DNA from: Tepidimonas sediminis | GTDB taxonomy: Bacteria > Pseudomonadota > Gammaproteobacteria > Burkholderiales > Burkholderiaceae_C | Length of the DNA: 64,000 nucleotides | Reading direction: 5' to 3' | Assembly: GCF_007556605.1 (NCBI RefSeq) | Contig: NZ_VJND01000013.1 | Coordinates: forward strand, 22,215-86,214 | Shown here: piece by piece, positions 13,026 to 24,665 of the stretch | Position numbering within the stretch: the stretch's first letter is position 1 | Layout of the letters: each line of letters opens with the position of its first letter | Position numbers and translations under genes: made by a program | Notes under the pieces: generated by a model | Told to the model about the DNA's origin: nothing | What the model saw: the letters and a program-made list of their open reading frames with translations, nothing else | Databases searched by the model: none

Positions 13026-14966
13026 ATGTCACTCGTCAAACAACTGTGGCTGGCCGTGCTGGTCGTCATGGCCGTGGCGTTCGGCGGCAGTCTGGTGCTG
13101 AGCGTGCTGTCGGCGCGGCACTACCTGCAGCAGCAGCTGCAGGTCAAGAACTTCGACAACGCCACCGCGCTGGCGCTGGCGCTGACGCAGCTGGACAAGG
13201 ATCCGGTCACGATCGAGCTGCAGGTTTCCGCGCAGTTCGACGTCGGCCACTACAAGTTCATCCGCGTCAGCCGCCCCACCGGCGAGGTGCTGGCCGAGCG
13301 CGTCTATGAAGGCCGCCTGGAGGGGGCGCCGCAGTGGTTCGCCGACCTGATCCCGATTCGCACCCAGCCCGGCACGGCGGTGGTGCAGGACGGCTGGCGG
13401 CAGTTCGCCACCGTCACGCTGGCCAGCCACGACCAGTACGCCTACCAGTCGCTGTGGCAGGCCACGCAGCAGCTGCTGGCCTGGTTCGCCGTCGGGGCGC
13501 TGGTCGTCGGCACGCTGGGCACGCTGGCGCTGCGCCTCATCCTGCGCCCGCTGCACGACGTGGTCGACCAGGCGCAGGCGATCGCCGAGCGCCGCTTCGT
13601 CACGGTGGAGGAGCCGCGCACGCCGGAGCTGCGTGCGGTGACGCGCGCGATGAACGACATGGTGCGCCGGCTCAAGGCGATGTTCGCCGAGGAGGCGGCG
13701 CGGCTGGAGTCGCTGCGCGAGCGCGTCAACCACGATCCGGTCACGGGCGTGGCCAACCGCGAGCACTTCCTGGCGCAGCTGCGCGACATCCTGCAGGGCG
13801 AGGAATGGGGCTCGCGTGGCTCGTTGGTGGTGGTGCGGCTGGCCTACCTGAACGAGCTCAACGCCCGTCTAGGCCGGCAGCGCGCCGACGAGCTGCTGCA
13901 GAGTCTGGCGCACACCCTGACCGCATGCGGCGACGGCCCTCCCGGCCAGCGCGTCGGCCGCCTCAAGGGGGGAGAATTCGCGCTGGTCTGCCCGAGCCTG
14001 GCGCAGCCGGCCGAGGCGGCGCGGCGCGTGCACGAGCGGCTGATGCACGACTGGGCGCCACGCTGGCTGCCCGATGTACCTGACCTGTTTCACCTGGCGG
14101 CGGTGGACTACGCGCGCGGCGAGCCGGTGGGCGAAGTACTGGCGCGTGCCGACCAGGCGCTGGCGCAGGCGCAGGCGCGCGGTCCCAACGGCTGGCACGC
14201 GGTGGAGGACGCCGCCGCGCCCGGCCTGACGCTGCCGGCCGAGCGCTGGCGCACGCTGCTGACCGAGGCCGTCAGCGGCGGCCGGCTGAGCCTGGCGTTC
14301 TACCCGGTGGTGAAGAACGACCCGAAGCGGCCGCTGCACGAGGAGGGCGTGATCCGGCTGCAGGTGGATGCCGGGGGCCGGCTGCTGACCGCCGGTGACT
14401 TCATGCCGATGGCCGCGAACCTGAACCTGACGGCGCCGCTGGATCTCGGCGTGGTGCGGCTGGCCATCGAGCACCTGCGCCAGGTGCAGGGCGACGTGGC
14501 GGTGAACCTGTCGGCCGAGACGATTGCCGATTTCGGTTTCCGCAACCAGCTGGTGCAGCTGCTGCAGCAGTATCCCGACCTGTGCCGGCGTCTGCTGTTC
14601 GAGGTGCCGGAGTACGGCGTCTACCGGCAGTTCGACGCCTTCCGCGACCTGGTGCGCAGCCTCAAGGCGCTGGGCTGCCGCGTCGGCATCGAGCACTTCG
14701 GCCAGCGCTTCGCCGGCAGCGACCAGCTGGCCAGCCTGGGGCTGGATTACATCAAGGTGCACCCAAGCTACGTGCGCGGCATCCGCGACAACCCCGGCAA
14801 CCAGGAATTTCTGCGCGGTCTGTGCAGCATGGCGCACGCGCTGGGCATCACGGTGATCGCGCTCGGCGTGGAGAGCCGCGACGACCTGCCGCTGCTGGCG
14901 CAGCTGGGCTTTGACGGCGCCACGGGGCCGGGCATCGGGCGCGACGCCGGCGCGCCGGCCGGCTGA
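13026..14966 (+). CDS. lapD: LapD-like c-di-GMP receptor with degenerate GGDEF and EAL domains
   Basis: Inner-membrane inside-out signalling protein of 646 residues. It has a first membrane segment (about 7-29), a periplasmic LapD/MoxY-type domain (about 30-150), a second membrane segment (about 151-175), HAMP (about 175-230), GGDEF (about 238-395) and EAL (about 405-640). Both output domains look enzymatically dead. The GGDEF loop reads RLKGGEFAL. The EAL position reads EGVIRL, and the usual DDFGTG loop is EHFGQRF. This matches the known LapD mechanism, in which c-di-GMP binds the dead EAL domain and the periplasmic domain then sequesters LapG. The adjacent lapG supports this. A GAGGGGTAGGACC ribosome-binding region precedes the ATG. 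Confidence 0.92.
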   Translation: MSLVKQLWLAVLVVMAVAFGGSLVLSVLSARHYLQQQLQVKNFDNATALALALTQLDKDPVTIELQVSAQFDVGHYKFIRVSRPTGEVLAERVYEGRLEGAPQWFADLIPIRTQPGTAVVQDGWRQFATVTLASHDQYAYQSLWQATQQLLAWFAVGALVVGTLGTLALRLILRPLHDVVDQAQAIAERRFVTVEEPRTPELRAVTRAMNDMVRRLKAMFAEEAARLESLRERVNHDPVTGVANREHFLAQLRDILQGEEWGSRGSLVVVRLAYLNELNARLGRQRADELLQSLAHTLTACGDGPPGQRVGRLKGGEFALVCPSLAQPAEAARRVHERLMHDWAPRWLPDVPDLFHLAAVDYARGEPVGEVLARADQALAQAQARGPNGWHAVEDAAAPGLTLPAERWRTLLTEAVSGGRLSLAFYPVVKNDPKRPLHEEGVIRLQVDAGGRLLTAGDFMPMAANLNLTAPLDLGVVRLAIEHLRQVQGDVAVNLSAETIADFGFRNQLVQLLQQYPDLCRRLLFEVPEYGVYRQFDAFRDLVRSLKALGCRVGIEHFGQRFAGSDQLASLGLDYIKVHPSYVRGIRDNPGNQEFLRGLCSMAHALGITVIALGVESRDDLPLLAQLGFDGATGPGIGRDAGAPAG

Positions 14967-14982
14967 GTCGCCGCGCCACCGC

Positions 14983-16266
14983 TCAGCCGTGCAGGTCGTC
15001 GCGGCGCGCGATCTCGAACAGGCGCGCCAGCTCGTGCGGGTGGCGGCGCAGGTTGCGCCGGTGCCACAGGGTGATCAGCACCATCACCGCGGCCACCAGC
15101 AGCCCGAAGGCGGTGATGGCGCCGAACGCCGACAGCCCCGCGCCGGTGGCGGCGCTGTAGAGGAAGCCCAGGCCCAGGATGCAGGCCTGCTCGTTGAAGT
15201 TCTGCACCGCGATCGAGCGGCCCGCGCCCATCAGGTTGTGGCCGCGGTGCTGCAGCAGCGCGTTCATCGGCACCACCAGAAAGCCGCCCAGCGCCCCCAG
15301 CAGCACCAGGAACGGCGCGGCCACCCAGACGTCGCGGATGAGCACCATCAGCACCACCAGCAGCCCCATCGCCACCCCCAGCGGCATCACGCGCGGGGCC
15401 TGGTCGATGCGCATGCGCACCGAGGCCACCACCGCGCCCACCGCCGTGCCCACCGCCACCACGCCGACCAGGCTGGAGGCCTGCGTGGTGTTGTAGCCCA
15501 GCGCCGCGGCGGCCCAGGCCAGCACGATGTAGCGCAGGTTGCCGCTGACGCCCCAGAACAGGGTGGTGGTGGCCAGCGAGATCTGGCCCAGATGGTCGCG
15601 CCACAGGCGCAGGTTGCAGCGCCAGAAATCCGGCAGCAGCGCCAGCGGATTGGGCGGCAGGTGGCGCAGCGGCGCGGTGGTGCGCGGGATGCGCAGGTTG
15701 AACGCCGCCGCCAGCCCGTACACCGCCACCAGGCCGACGATGGCCAGCTCCGCCGCCGTCGGCAGCCAGGCGCGCAGCCACGCCGCCTCGTGCGCCGCCA
15801 GCCACGCCGCCACCGCGGGCGAGACGAGCTGGCCGCCCAGCACGACGCCGAGGATGATGGAGGCGATCGTCAGCCCCTCGATCCAGCCGTTGGCCTTGAC
15901 CAGCTGCGACGGCGGCAGCAGCTCGGTGAGGATGCCGTACTTGGCCGGCGAATACGCCGCCGCGCCCAGCCCCACCAGGCTGTAGGCCAGCAGCGGGTGC
16001 ACGGGGGTCAGCATCAGCACGCAGCCCACCACCTTGATGGCGTTGCTGATGAACATGACCTGTCCCTTGGGCCGCGAGTCCGCGAACGCCCCGACCCATG
16101 GCGCCAGCAGCACGTAGAACAGCGCGAACATCGGCACCAGCGCGGCGGCCTGCCACTCCGGCGCGCCGCGGCCGCGCAGCAGCTCCACCGCCACCACGAA
16201 CAGCGCGTTGTCGGCCAGCGAGCTGCAGAACTGCGCCGTCATGATCGTGTAGAAGCCGCGCTTCAT
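14983..16266 (-). CDS. lplT: LplT-like major facilitator transporter
   Basis: A 427-residue, roughly 12-segment MFS protein related to LplT, the lysophospholipid flippase of the inner membrane. It begins MKRGFYTIMTAQFCSSLADNA and has the family segments GAFADSRPKGQV, SPAKYGILTELLPPSQLVKANGWIEG and NFNEQACILGLGFLY. LplT normally works with the acyltransferase Aas, which is not in the window. Divergent placement next to alr is common in this group. Start chosen at 16266; upstream in-frame extension is low complexity and overlaps the promoter region. Confidence 0.85.
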   Translation of the reverse strand: MKRGFYTIMTAQFCSSLADNALFVVAVELLRGRGAPEWQAAALVPMFALFYVLLAPWVGAFADSRPKGQVMFISNAIKVVGCVLMLTPVHPLLAYSLVGLGAAAYSPAKYGILTELLPPSQLVKANGWIEGLTIASIILGVVLGGQLVSPAVAAWLAAHEAAWLRAWLPTAAELAIVGLVAVYGLAAAFNLRIPRTTAPLRHLPPNPLALLPDFWRCNLRLWRDHLGQISLATTTLFWGVSGNLRYIVLAWAAAALGYNTTQASSLVGVVAVGTAVGAVVASVRMRIDQAPRVMPLGVAMGLLVVLMVLIRDVWVAAPFLVLLGALGGFLVVPMNALLQHRGHNLMGAGRSIAVQNFNEQACILGLGFLYSAATGAGLSAFGAITAFGLLVAAVMVLITLWHRRNLRRHPHELARLFEIARRDDLHG

Positions 16267-16405
16267 CGGAGCGAAAAATCCAGCTGGCAGGATCGGGGGC
16301 TGCGCACGTGGCGCGGCTCTGTGCGAAAGTCGCGGCTGGCGCAGGGTGCGCGGTTTATAGCACGCGCTCCACCTGCCCTCCGTCACGCCATCACGCCCGC
16401 CGACC

Positions 16406-17572
16406 ATGCCGCGCCCGATCCTGGCCACCGTGCACCTCGACGCCCTGCGCCACAACCTGCAGCGCTGCCGCGCCGCCGCCGGCGAGGCACGCGTGTGGGC
16501 GGTCGTCAAGGCCAACGCCTACGGCCACGGCCTCGAGCGCGTCTGGCCGGCGCTGCGCGGCGCCGACGGCTTCGCGCTGCTGGACCTGGCCGAGGCCGAG
16601 CGGCTGCGCGCGCTGGGCTGGCGCGGCCCGATCCTGCTGCTGGAGGGGTGCTTCGAGCCGCGCGACCTGGAGACCTGCTCGCGCCTCGATCTGTGGCACG
16701 TCGTCCACACCGAGGAGCAGATCGACTGGCTGGCGGCGCACAAGACCCACCAGCCGCACCACGTGTTCCTGAAGATGAACTCGGGCATGAACCGGCTCGG
16801 CTTTCGGCCGGAGGCCTACCGCGCCGCCTGGGCGCGGCTGCAGGCGCTGCCGCAGGTGGGCGAGATCGGGCTGATGACGCACTTTTCCGACGCCGACGGG
16901 CTGCGCCGCGGGCGCGAGGGCGTGCTGCACCAGGTGGAGGCGTTCGTGCGCGCCACGCGCGACCTGCCGGGCGAGCGCAGCCTGTGCAACAGCGCCGCCA
17001 CGCTGCGCCACGCCCTTCGGCTGCGCCTGGGCGACGACGGCGGGACGCTGGCCGCCGACTGGGTGCGCGCCGGCATTGCGCTGTATGGCAGCGCGCCCGA
17101 CCACCCGGCGCACGCCGCCGCCGACTGGGGCCTGCGGCCGACGATGACGCTGGCCAGCCGGCTGATCGCCATCCAGCCGGTGGCCGCCGGCGAGACGGTC
17201 GGCTACGGCTCGATCTACACCGCGCCGCGCGCCATGCGCGTGGGCATCGTCGCCTGCGGCTACGCCGACGGCTACCCGCGCCACGCCAGCCTGTCGCAGG
17301 ACCACGGCGCGCCGGTGCTGGTGCGCGGCGTGCGCACGCGGCTGGTCGGCCGCGTCAGCATGGACATGCTGGCGGTGGACCTGACCCCCGTGGAGGCCGC
17401 CGGCGGCCCGTGCCGCCCCGGCGACGAGGTGGTGCTGTGGGGCCGCAGCGCCAGCGGTGCGGTGCTGCCGGTGGACGAGGTGGCGCAGGCTGCCGGCACC
17501 ATCGCCTACGAGCTGCTGTGCGCGGTGGCCGCGCGCGTGCCGTTCGCCGTGGATGGCGCCGACACCCCCTAG
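16406..17572 (+). CDS. alr: Alanine racemase
   Basis: PLP enzyme interconverting L- and D-alanine for peptidoglycan. It has 388 residues; the PLP-binding lysine is Lys35 in [10 protein letters not shown], and the second catalytic residue is the tyrosine in [10 protein letters not shown]. The metal/dimer loop MNRLGF is also present. A D-amino-acid dehydrogenase (dadA) is encoded about 14 kb away, not in an operon with this gene, so it is more likely the housekeeping alr than catabolic dadX. It lies 139 bases from the divergent lplT. Confidence 0.96.
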   Translation: MPRPILATVHLDALRHNLQRCRAAAGEARVWAVVKANAYGHGLERVWPALRGADGFALLDLAEAERLRALGWRGPILLLEGCFEPRDLETCSRLDLWHVVHTEEQIDWLAAHKTHQPHHVFLKMNSGMNRLGFRPEAYRAAWARLQALPQVGEIGLMTHFSDADGLRRGREGVLHQVEAFVRATRDLPGERSLCNSAATLRHALRLRLGDDGGTLAADWVRAGIALYGSAPDHPAHAAADWGLRPTMTLASRLIAIQPVAAGETVGYGSIYTAPRAMRVGIVACGYADGYPRHASLSQDHGAPVLVRGVRTRLVGRVSMDMLAVDLTPVEAAGGPCRPGDEVVLWGRSASGAVLPVDEVAQAAGTIAYELLCAVAARVPFAVDGADTP

Positions 17573-17575
17573 CCC

Positions 17576-17604
17576 TTGTACTCCGGGGGGTATGACGCTA
17601 TACT
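17576..17604 (+). promoter_or_regulatory. Strong sigma-70 type promoter of the RND export operon
   Basis: TTGTAC (17576-17581), an exact 17-base spacer and TATACT (17599-17604), then the adaptor start at 17628 with a GGAGG site. The spacer holds a G-run flanked by an imperfect dyad (TACTCC...GGGGTA), and GTAT/ATAC arms bracket the -10. This is suggestive of an operator, possibly for a CsoR/CstR-type repressor, but that is inference and no regulator gene is adjacent. Confidence 0.65.
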
Positions 17605-17627
17605 CGCGTCCAATGGAGGATCAAGCC

Positions 17628-18731
17628 ATGGATCGACGCACGACGCCCTTCCCCCCGCTGGCCCGCCGGCGCTGGCTCGGCGCGGCCGCAGCCACCGCGC
17701 TGCTCGGCGGCGCGCTGCTCGCCCCCGCCTGGGCGCAGGGCGAGGCCGCCGGCCCGCGCGTGCCGGTGGCCGAGGCCGCCCGCCGCCCGGTCGGCCAGGC
17801 GCTGCTGCTGGACGCCACGATCGAAGCGCAGCAGCAGGCCACGCTGGCGGCCCAGGCCAGCGGCCGCATCGTGCAGCTGCACGTCAAGGCCGGTGACCGC
17901 GTGCGCGCCGGGCAGGTGCTGGCGGTGATCGACGACCGCGAGACCACCGCCGGCGTGCAGCGCGCCGGCGGCGCGGTGGCGCAGGCCGAGGCCGAGCTGC
18001 GCAACGCCGAGGCGCACGCCAGGCGCACGCGCGAGCTGCGCGCGCAGGGTTTCGTCTCGCAGGCGGCGCTCGATGCCGCCGAGGCGCAGGCCGCCGCCGC
18101 GCGCGCCGCGCTGCAGCAGGCCAAGGCCGCGCAGTCGCAGGCCGCGCTGGCGCAGGGCTTCACGCGCCTGACCGCGCCGTTCGACGGCTTCGTGCTGGCC
18201 ACGCACGCCGAGGCGGGCGACCTGGCGGCGCCGGGCCGTCCGGTGCTGACGGTGTACGCGCCGCAGCCGCTGCGCGCCACCGTGCACGTGCCGGCGTCGC
18301 AGTCGGCGCTGGCGGAGCGCGCGCAGCGCGTCGAGGTACGCCTGCCCGATGGCCGCTGGGTGCAGCCGGCCGGTCGCAGCCGCCTGCCGGCGGCCGATCC
18401 GGTGGCGCAGACGGTGGAGTGGCGCCTGCCGCTCGTGGCCGCCGATGCGCAGGGCGTGCTGCCGGGGCAGGCGGTCAAGGTGCGCTTTGCCGCCGGCAGC
18501 GACGAGCGGCTGGTGGTGCCGGCCAGCGCCCTGCTGCGTCGCGGCGAGCTGACCGCGGTGTACGTGGCGGCACCGGCCGGGGCGCCGGCGGGCTTCGTGC
18601 TGCGCGCGGTGCGCGTCGGCGCCGACCACGGCGAGGCCGGGATCGAGATCCTGTCGGGCCTGCAGCCGGGCGAGCGCGTGGCGCTCGATCCGGTGCGCGC
18701 GGGGCTGCGCGGTGCGCAGCCGGCGCAGTGA
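17628..18731 (+). CDS. RND efflux periplasmic adaptor (membrane fusion protein)
   Basis: Periplasmic adaptor of a resistance-nodulation-division pump, 367 residues. An N-terminal signal sequence with a twin-arginine-like RRRWLG start ends near AWAQG. The lipoyl/barrel-sandwich halves are visible (QASGRIVQLHVKAGDRVRAGQ near 75 and LTAPFDGFVLATHAEAGDLA near 175). They flank a short Ala-rich coiled-coil hairpin (about 105-165), and a beta-barrel and membrane-proximal domain follow. I start at the ATG preceded by GGAGG; an ATG five codons earlier overlaps that site. The pump gene follows after 40 bases. No outer-membrane factor is encoded in the operon. Confidence 0.9.
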   Translation: MDRRTTPFPPLARRRWLGAAAATALLGGALLAPAWAQGEAAGPRVPVAEAARRPVGQALLLDATIEAQQQATLAAQASGRIVQLHVKAGDRVRAGQVLAVIDDRETTAGVQRAGGAVAQAEAELRNAEAHARRTRELRAQGFVSQAALDAAEAQAAAARAALQQAKAAQSQAALAQGFTRLTAPFDGFVLATHAEAGDLAAPGRPVLTVYAPQPLRATVHVPASQSALAERAQRVEVRLPDGRWVQPAGRSRLPAADPVAQTVEWRLPLVAADAQGVLPGQAVKVRFAAGSDERLVVPASALLRRGELTAVYVAAPAGAPAGFVLRAVRVGADHGEAGIEILSGLQPGERVALDPVRAGLRGAQPAQ

Positions 18732-18771
18732 TCGGCCATCGTCCCTTTCCCCGCATGCAGGAGAACGGCCG

Positions 18772-22068
<3,297 letters not shown>

Positions 22069-22119
22069 GTCCCGTATTCCCGCAACCCTGTCCCAACCCT
22101 TGCAAGTGAGGAGAGCATC

Positions 22120-22347
22120 ATGACCGTCGAGCGCTGGATCCGTGTGATCGCGGGCCTGTTCGTGTTCCTGTCGGTGGCGCTGGGCGCGCCGGCCAGCCCG
22201 CTGTTCGTCAGCGAGTGGTTCCTGGCCTTCACGGCCTTCGTCGGGCTGAACCTGTTCCAGTTCGGCTTCACCAACTTCTGCCCGCTGGCCATCATCCTGA
22301 AGAAGCTGGGCGTGCCCGAGGCCGCCATCCCGTGCAAGGCCTGCTGA
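22120..22347 (+). CDS. DUF2892 (YgaP-type) small membrane protein
   Basis: A 75-residue protein with two hydrophobic helices, starting MTVERWIRVIAGLFVFLS. It matches the DUF2892/YgaP transmembrane domain, including NFCPLAIILKKLGV near the C-terminus with the conserved cysteine of that motif. It ends in a CKAC pair of cysteines. In other bacteria this domain is fused to or placed beside rhodanese sulfurtransferases. It has a clear GAGGAGAG ribosome-binding site, 51 bases after the RND pump and 20 before the TDT gene. Its role is unknown; the cysteines could bind sulfur or metal. Confidence 0.88.
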   Translation: MTVERWIRVIAGLFVFLSVALGAPASPLFVSEWFLAFTAFVGLNLFQFGFTNFCPLAIILKKLGVPEAAIPCKAC

Positions 22348-22367
22348 GGCCCGAGACGGAGCGCACG

Positions 22368-23384
22368 ATGAACGGTGCCCATCCCACCCCGCTGAAATTC
22401 CTGCACCCGGGCTGGTTCACGCCGGTGATGGGCCTGAGCGGCCTGGCGCTGGCGTGGCACGCCGCCGGCCCCGTGCTGGGCCCCTGGGCCGAGGGCGCGG
22501 CGCTGGTCATCGGCGCGCTGGCCGCGGCGGTGTTCGTCGCGGTGCTGGCCGGCTCGCTGCTGCGCTGGCGGCGCCACCCCGAGGCCGTCGCCGAGGACCT
22601 GCGCCACCCGGTGCGGCACGCCTTCGTCGCCGCCGCCCCGGTGGGCCTGCTGCTGCTGGCCACTTGGCTGCAGGCCGTGGGGCTGGCGCTGCCGCTGGCG
22701 CACGCGCTGTGGTGGATCGGCTCGATCGGCCAGCTCGGCGTCACCGTCTGGGCGCTGGGGCGGTGGCTGGCGCCCACCGTGGCGCACGCGCCGGATGCGC
22801 AGTCGCTGTGGAACGGCATCACGCCGGTGCTCTACATCCCGGTGGTCGGCAACGTCGTGGCGCCGCTGGCCGGCGTCGGCTTCGAGCACGCGATGTGGTC
22901 GGCGGTGCACTTCGGCATCGGGGTGTTCTTCTGGCCGGTGGTGTTTGCGCTGCTGGTGGCGCGGCGCCTGGCGCACGGGCCGATCCCGCCGCGGCTGCAC
23001 CCGACCTGGTTCATCTCGCTGGCGCCGGCGGCGGTGGTGGGGCTGGGCGCGCTGCGCTTCGGCTGGCCGCCGGGGGTAGCCGCCGCCGTGTGGGGCGTGG
23101 GCCTGTTCATGCTGCTGTGGGTCGGCACGCAGGCGCGGCGCTTCTTCGCCCAGCCGTTCGCGCTGCCGTTCTGGGCGGTGTCGTTCCCGCTGGCGGCCTT
23201 CACCAGCCTGAGCTTCAAGCTGGCCGCGGCGCTGGCGCTGCCCGCGCTGCAGGGGGCGGCGTTGGCGCTGCTGGCGCTGGCGTCGGTGGTGATCGCGGCG
23301 CTGGCCCTGGCCACCGTCAAGGGGCTGCGCGAGGGCACCCTGCTGGCACCGGAGCCGGTGGCGCCGGTGGTGGCGGCGCCGTGA
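22368..23384 (+). CDS. SLAC1/TDT family transporter (TehA/Ssu1-like)
   Basis: A 338-residue integral membrane protein with about ten hydrophobic segments, of the tellurite-resistance/dicarboxylate transporter (TDT) family. The family includes plant SLAC1 anion channels, TehA and fungal Ssu1 sulfite exporters. Typical segments are LKFLHPGWFTPVMGLSGLAL at the N-terminus, WFISLAPAAVVGLGAL and WAVSFPLAAFTS. Position in one operon with an RND pump and a DUF2892 protein suggests anion export; sulfite is a reasonable candidate but not proven. Confidence 0.86.
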   Translation: MNGAHPTPLKFLHPGWFTPVMGLSGLALAWHAAGPVLGPWAEGAALVIGALAAAVFVAVLAGSLLRWRRHPEAVAEDLRHPVRHAFVAAAPVGLLLLATWLQAVGLALPLAHALWWIGSIGQLGVTVWALGRWLAPTVAHAPDAQSLWNGITPVLYIPVVGNVVAPLAGVGFEHAMWSAVHFGIGVFFWPVVFALLVARRLAHGPIPPRLHPTWFISLAPAAVVGLGALRFGWPPGVAAAVWGVGLFMLLWVGTQARRFFAQPFALPFWAVSFPLAAFTSLSFKLAAALALPALQGAALALLALASVVIAALALATVKGLREGTLLAPEPVAPVVAAP

Positions 23385-23457
23385 GACGGCCGCTCCGGCC
23401 GTCACCCGTGCGACGCGGACGCGGCGTGCGCCCGCGCCGCGCGGCTAGCATCGCACG

Positions 23458-24210
23458 ATGGACCTGCCTCACGCCGCGCTGCTGACGGCGGCCGCCTTGG
23501 CCGCCGGCGCGCTCAACGCCATCGCCGGCGGCGGCAGCTTCCTGACCTTTCCGGCGCTCGTCTTCACCGGCGTGCCGCCGATCGTGGCCAACGCCACCAG
23601 CGCGCTGGCGGTCAGCCCCGGCTACCTCGGCAGCACGCTGGGCCTGCGGCGCGAGCTGGGCGCGCTGCCGGCCGCGCGGCTGCGCCGGGAAGCGCTGCTG
23701 GCCGCCGGCGGGGGCGTGCTCGGCGCGCTGCTGCTGCTCGTCACGCCGCCGGCGGCGTTTCGCGCGCTGGTGCCATGGCTGCTGGCGCTGGCCACCGCGG
23801 TCTTCGTCGCCGGCCCGCACCTGGTGCGGCGGCTCACCCGCGGCGACGCCCGCGACCATCCGCGCGCGCGCGCCTGGGGCCTGCTGGCGGTGGCGGTCTA
23901 CGGGGGCTACTTCAACGGCGGCCTGGGCATCCTGCTGATGGCGCTGTACGCCGCCACCGGGGAGACCGACGTCCACCGCGCCAATGCGCTGAAGAACCTG
24001 AACTCGCTGGTGCTGTCGCTGCTGTCGGTGGCCACCTTCGCGCTGGCCGGGGCGATCGCCTGGGGGCCGGCGCTGCTGATGGCCGCCGCCGCCACGGCCG
24101 GCGGCTACCTGGGCGCGCGCGGGGCGCGGCGCCTGCCCGCGCGCGCGGTGCGCGCGGTCGTCATCGTCACCGGGCTGGCGATGACGGCGGCGTTCGCGTG
24201 GCGCGGCTGA
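23458..24210 (+). CDS. TauE/SafE family permease (putative sulfite/anion exporter)
   Basis: A 250-residue membrane protein of the TauE/SafE (DUF81) family, several members of which export sulfite, sulfoacetate or other sulfonates. The repeated signature is visible near the N-terminus (GALNAIAGGGSFLTFPAL) and in the second half (YGGYFNGGLGILLMAL). It lies 73 bases after the TDT gene. A TAGCAT hexamer ends six bases before its ATG with no Shine-Dalgarno sequence, so it may have its own leaderless transcript besides read-through from the RND operon. Confidence 0.9.
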   Translation: MDLPHAALLTAAALAAGALNAIAGGGSFLTFPALVFTGVPPIVANATSALAVSPGYLGSTLGLRRELGALPAARLRREALLAAGGGVLGALLLLVTPPAAFRALVPWLLALATAVFVAGPHLVRRLTRGDARDHPRARAWGLLAVAVYGGYFNGGLGILLMALYAATGETDVHRANALKNLNSLVLSLLSVATFALAGAIAWGPALLMAAAATAGGYLGARGARRLPARAVRAVVIVTGLAMTAAFAWRG

Positions 24211-24322
24211 GGCAGGGAGAACCCTGGACACTCGTCAGGGTCACTCCCATGACATTGATCACGATGAGATGGTATGGTTATTTGATTGACGTTTCAGGAC
24301 GCACGCTTTTTACGCTCCCATC

Positions 24323-24649
24323 ATGCAACGGCACCCCGACGTCCTCGAAGGACGGCTCGACAAGATCGCCTATCCCCACATCCGCGAGCGGCTGCAGGCG
24401 CTGCGCCACGACCTGCCGGCCATGCTGGAGTATGTCAATCACCTGTTCCTCGACACCCGCGACGGGCAGCGGCGCGGCTTCGATTTCACCACCGCTTCGA
24501 CGCTGATGGAAATCAAGCACGACCTGATGCTGCAATTGGACGAGTACACGCGCTTGAAGCGCCATGTCCTGCCGTGGGAGCAGGAATTCCGCGTCGCCTC
24601 GCCCGGGCGGCCCTACCAGCCGCCGGTGAAGCTGCCGAAGAACTGGTGA
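24323..24649 (+). CDS. Small conserved-looking protein of unknown function
   Basis: A 108-residue, soluble-looking, charged protein that I do not recognise. It has no signal peptide or membrane segment. The middle (YVNHLFLDTRDGQRRGFDFT) and a basic-aromatic C-terminus (RPYQPPVKLPKNW) are distinctive. The 110 bases upstream are clearly AT-richer than the rest of the window. A TACGCT hexamer ends six bases before the ATG, fitting a leaderless start. The GMC oxidoreductase gene starts 17 bases after its stop, so the two may share a message. Confidence 0.65.
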   Translation: MQRHPDVLEGRLDKIAYPHIRERLQALRHDLPAMLEYVNHLFLDTRDGQRRGFDFTTASTLMEIKHDLMLQLDEYTRLKRHVLPWEQEFRVASPGRPYQPPVKLPKNW

Positions 24650-24665
24650 GCCGAGGGACGGGCGC

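Noticed and set aside
14911..17595. 894-codon plus-strand frame opposite lplT and across alr
   Set aside because: Low-complexity Arg/Ala/Gln/His product, no motifs, fully explained by the real genes on this interval.
17576..17604. Definite CsoR/CstR operator
   Set aside because: The G-rich dyad is imperfect and no regulator gene is adjacent, so it is kept only as a hypothesis.
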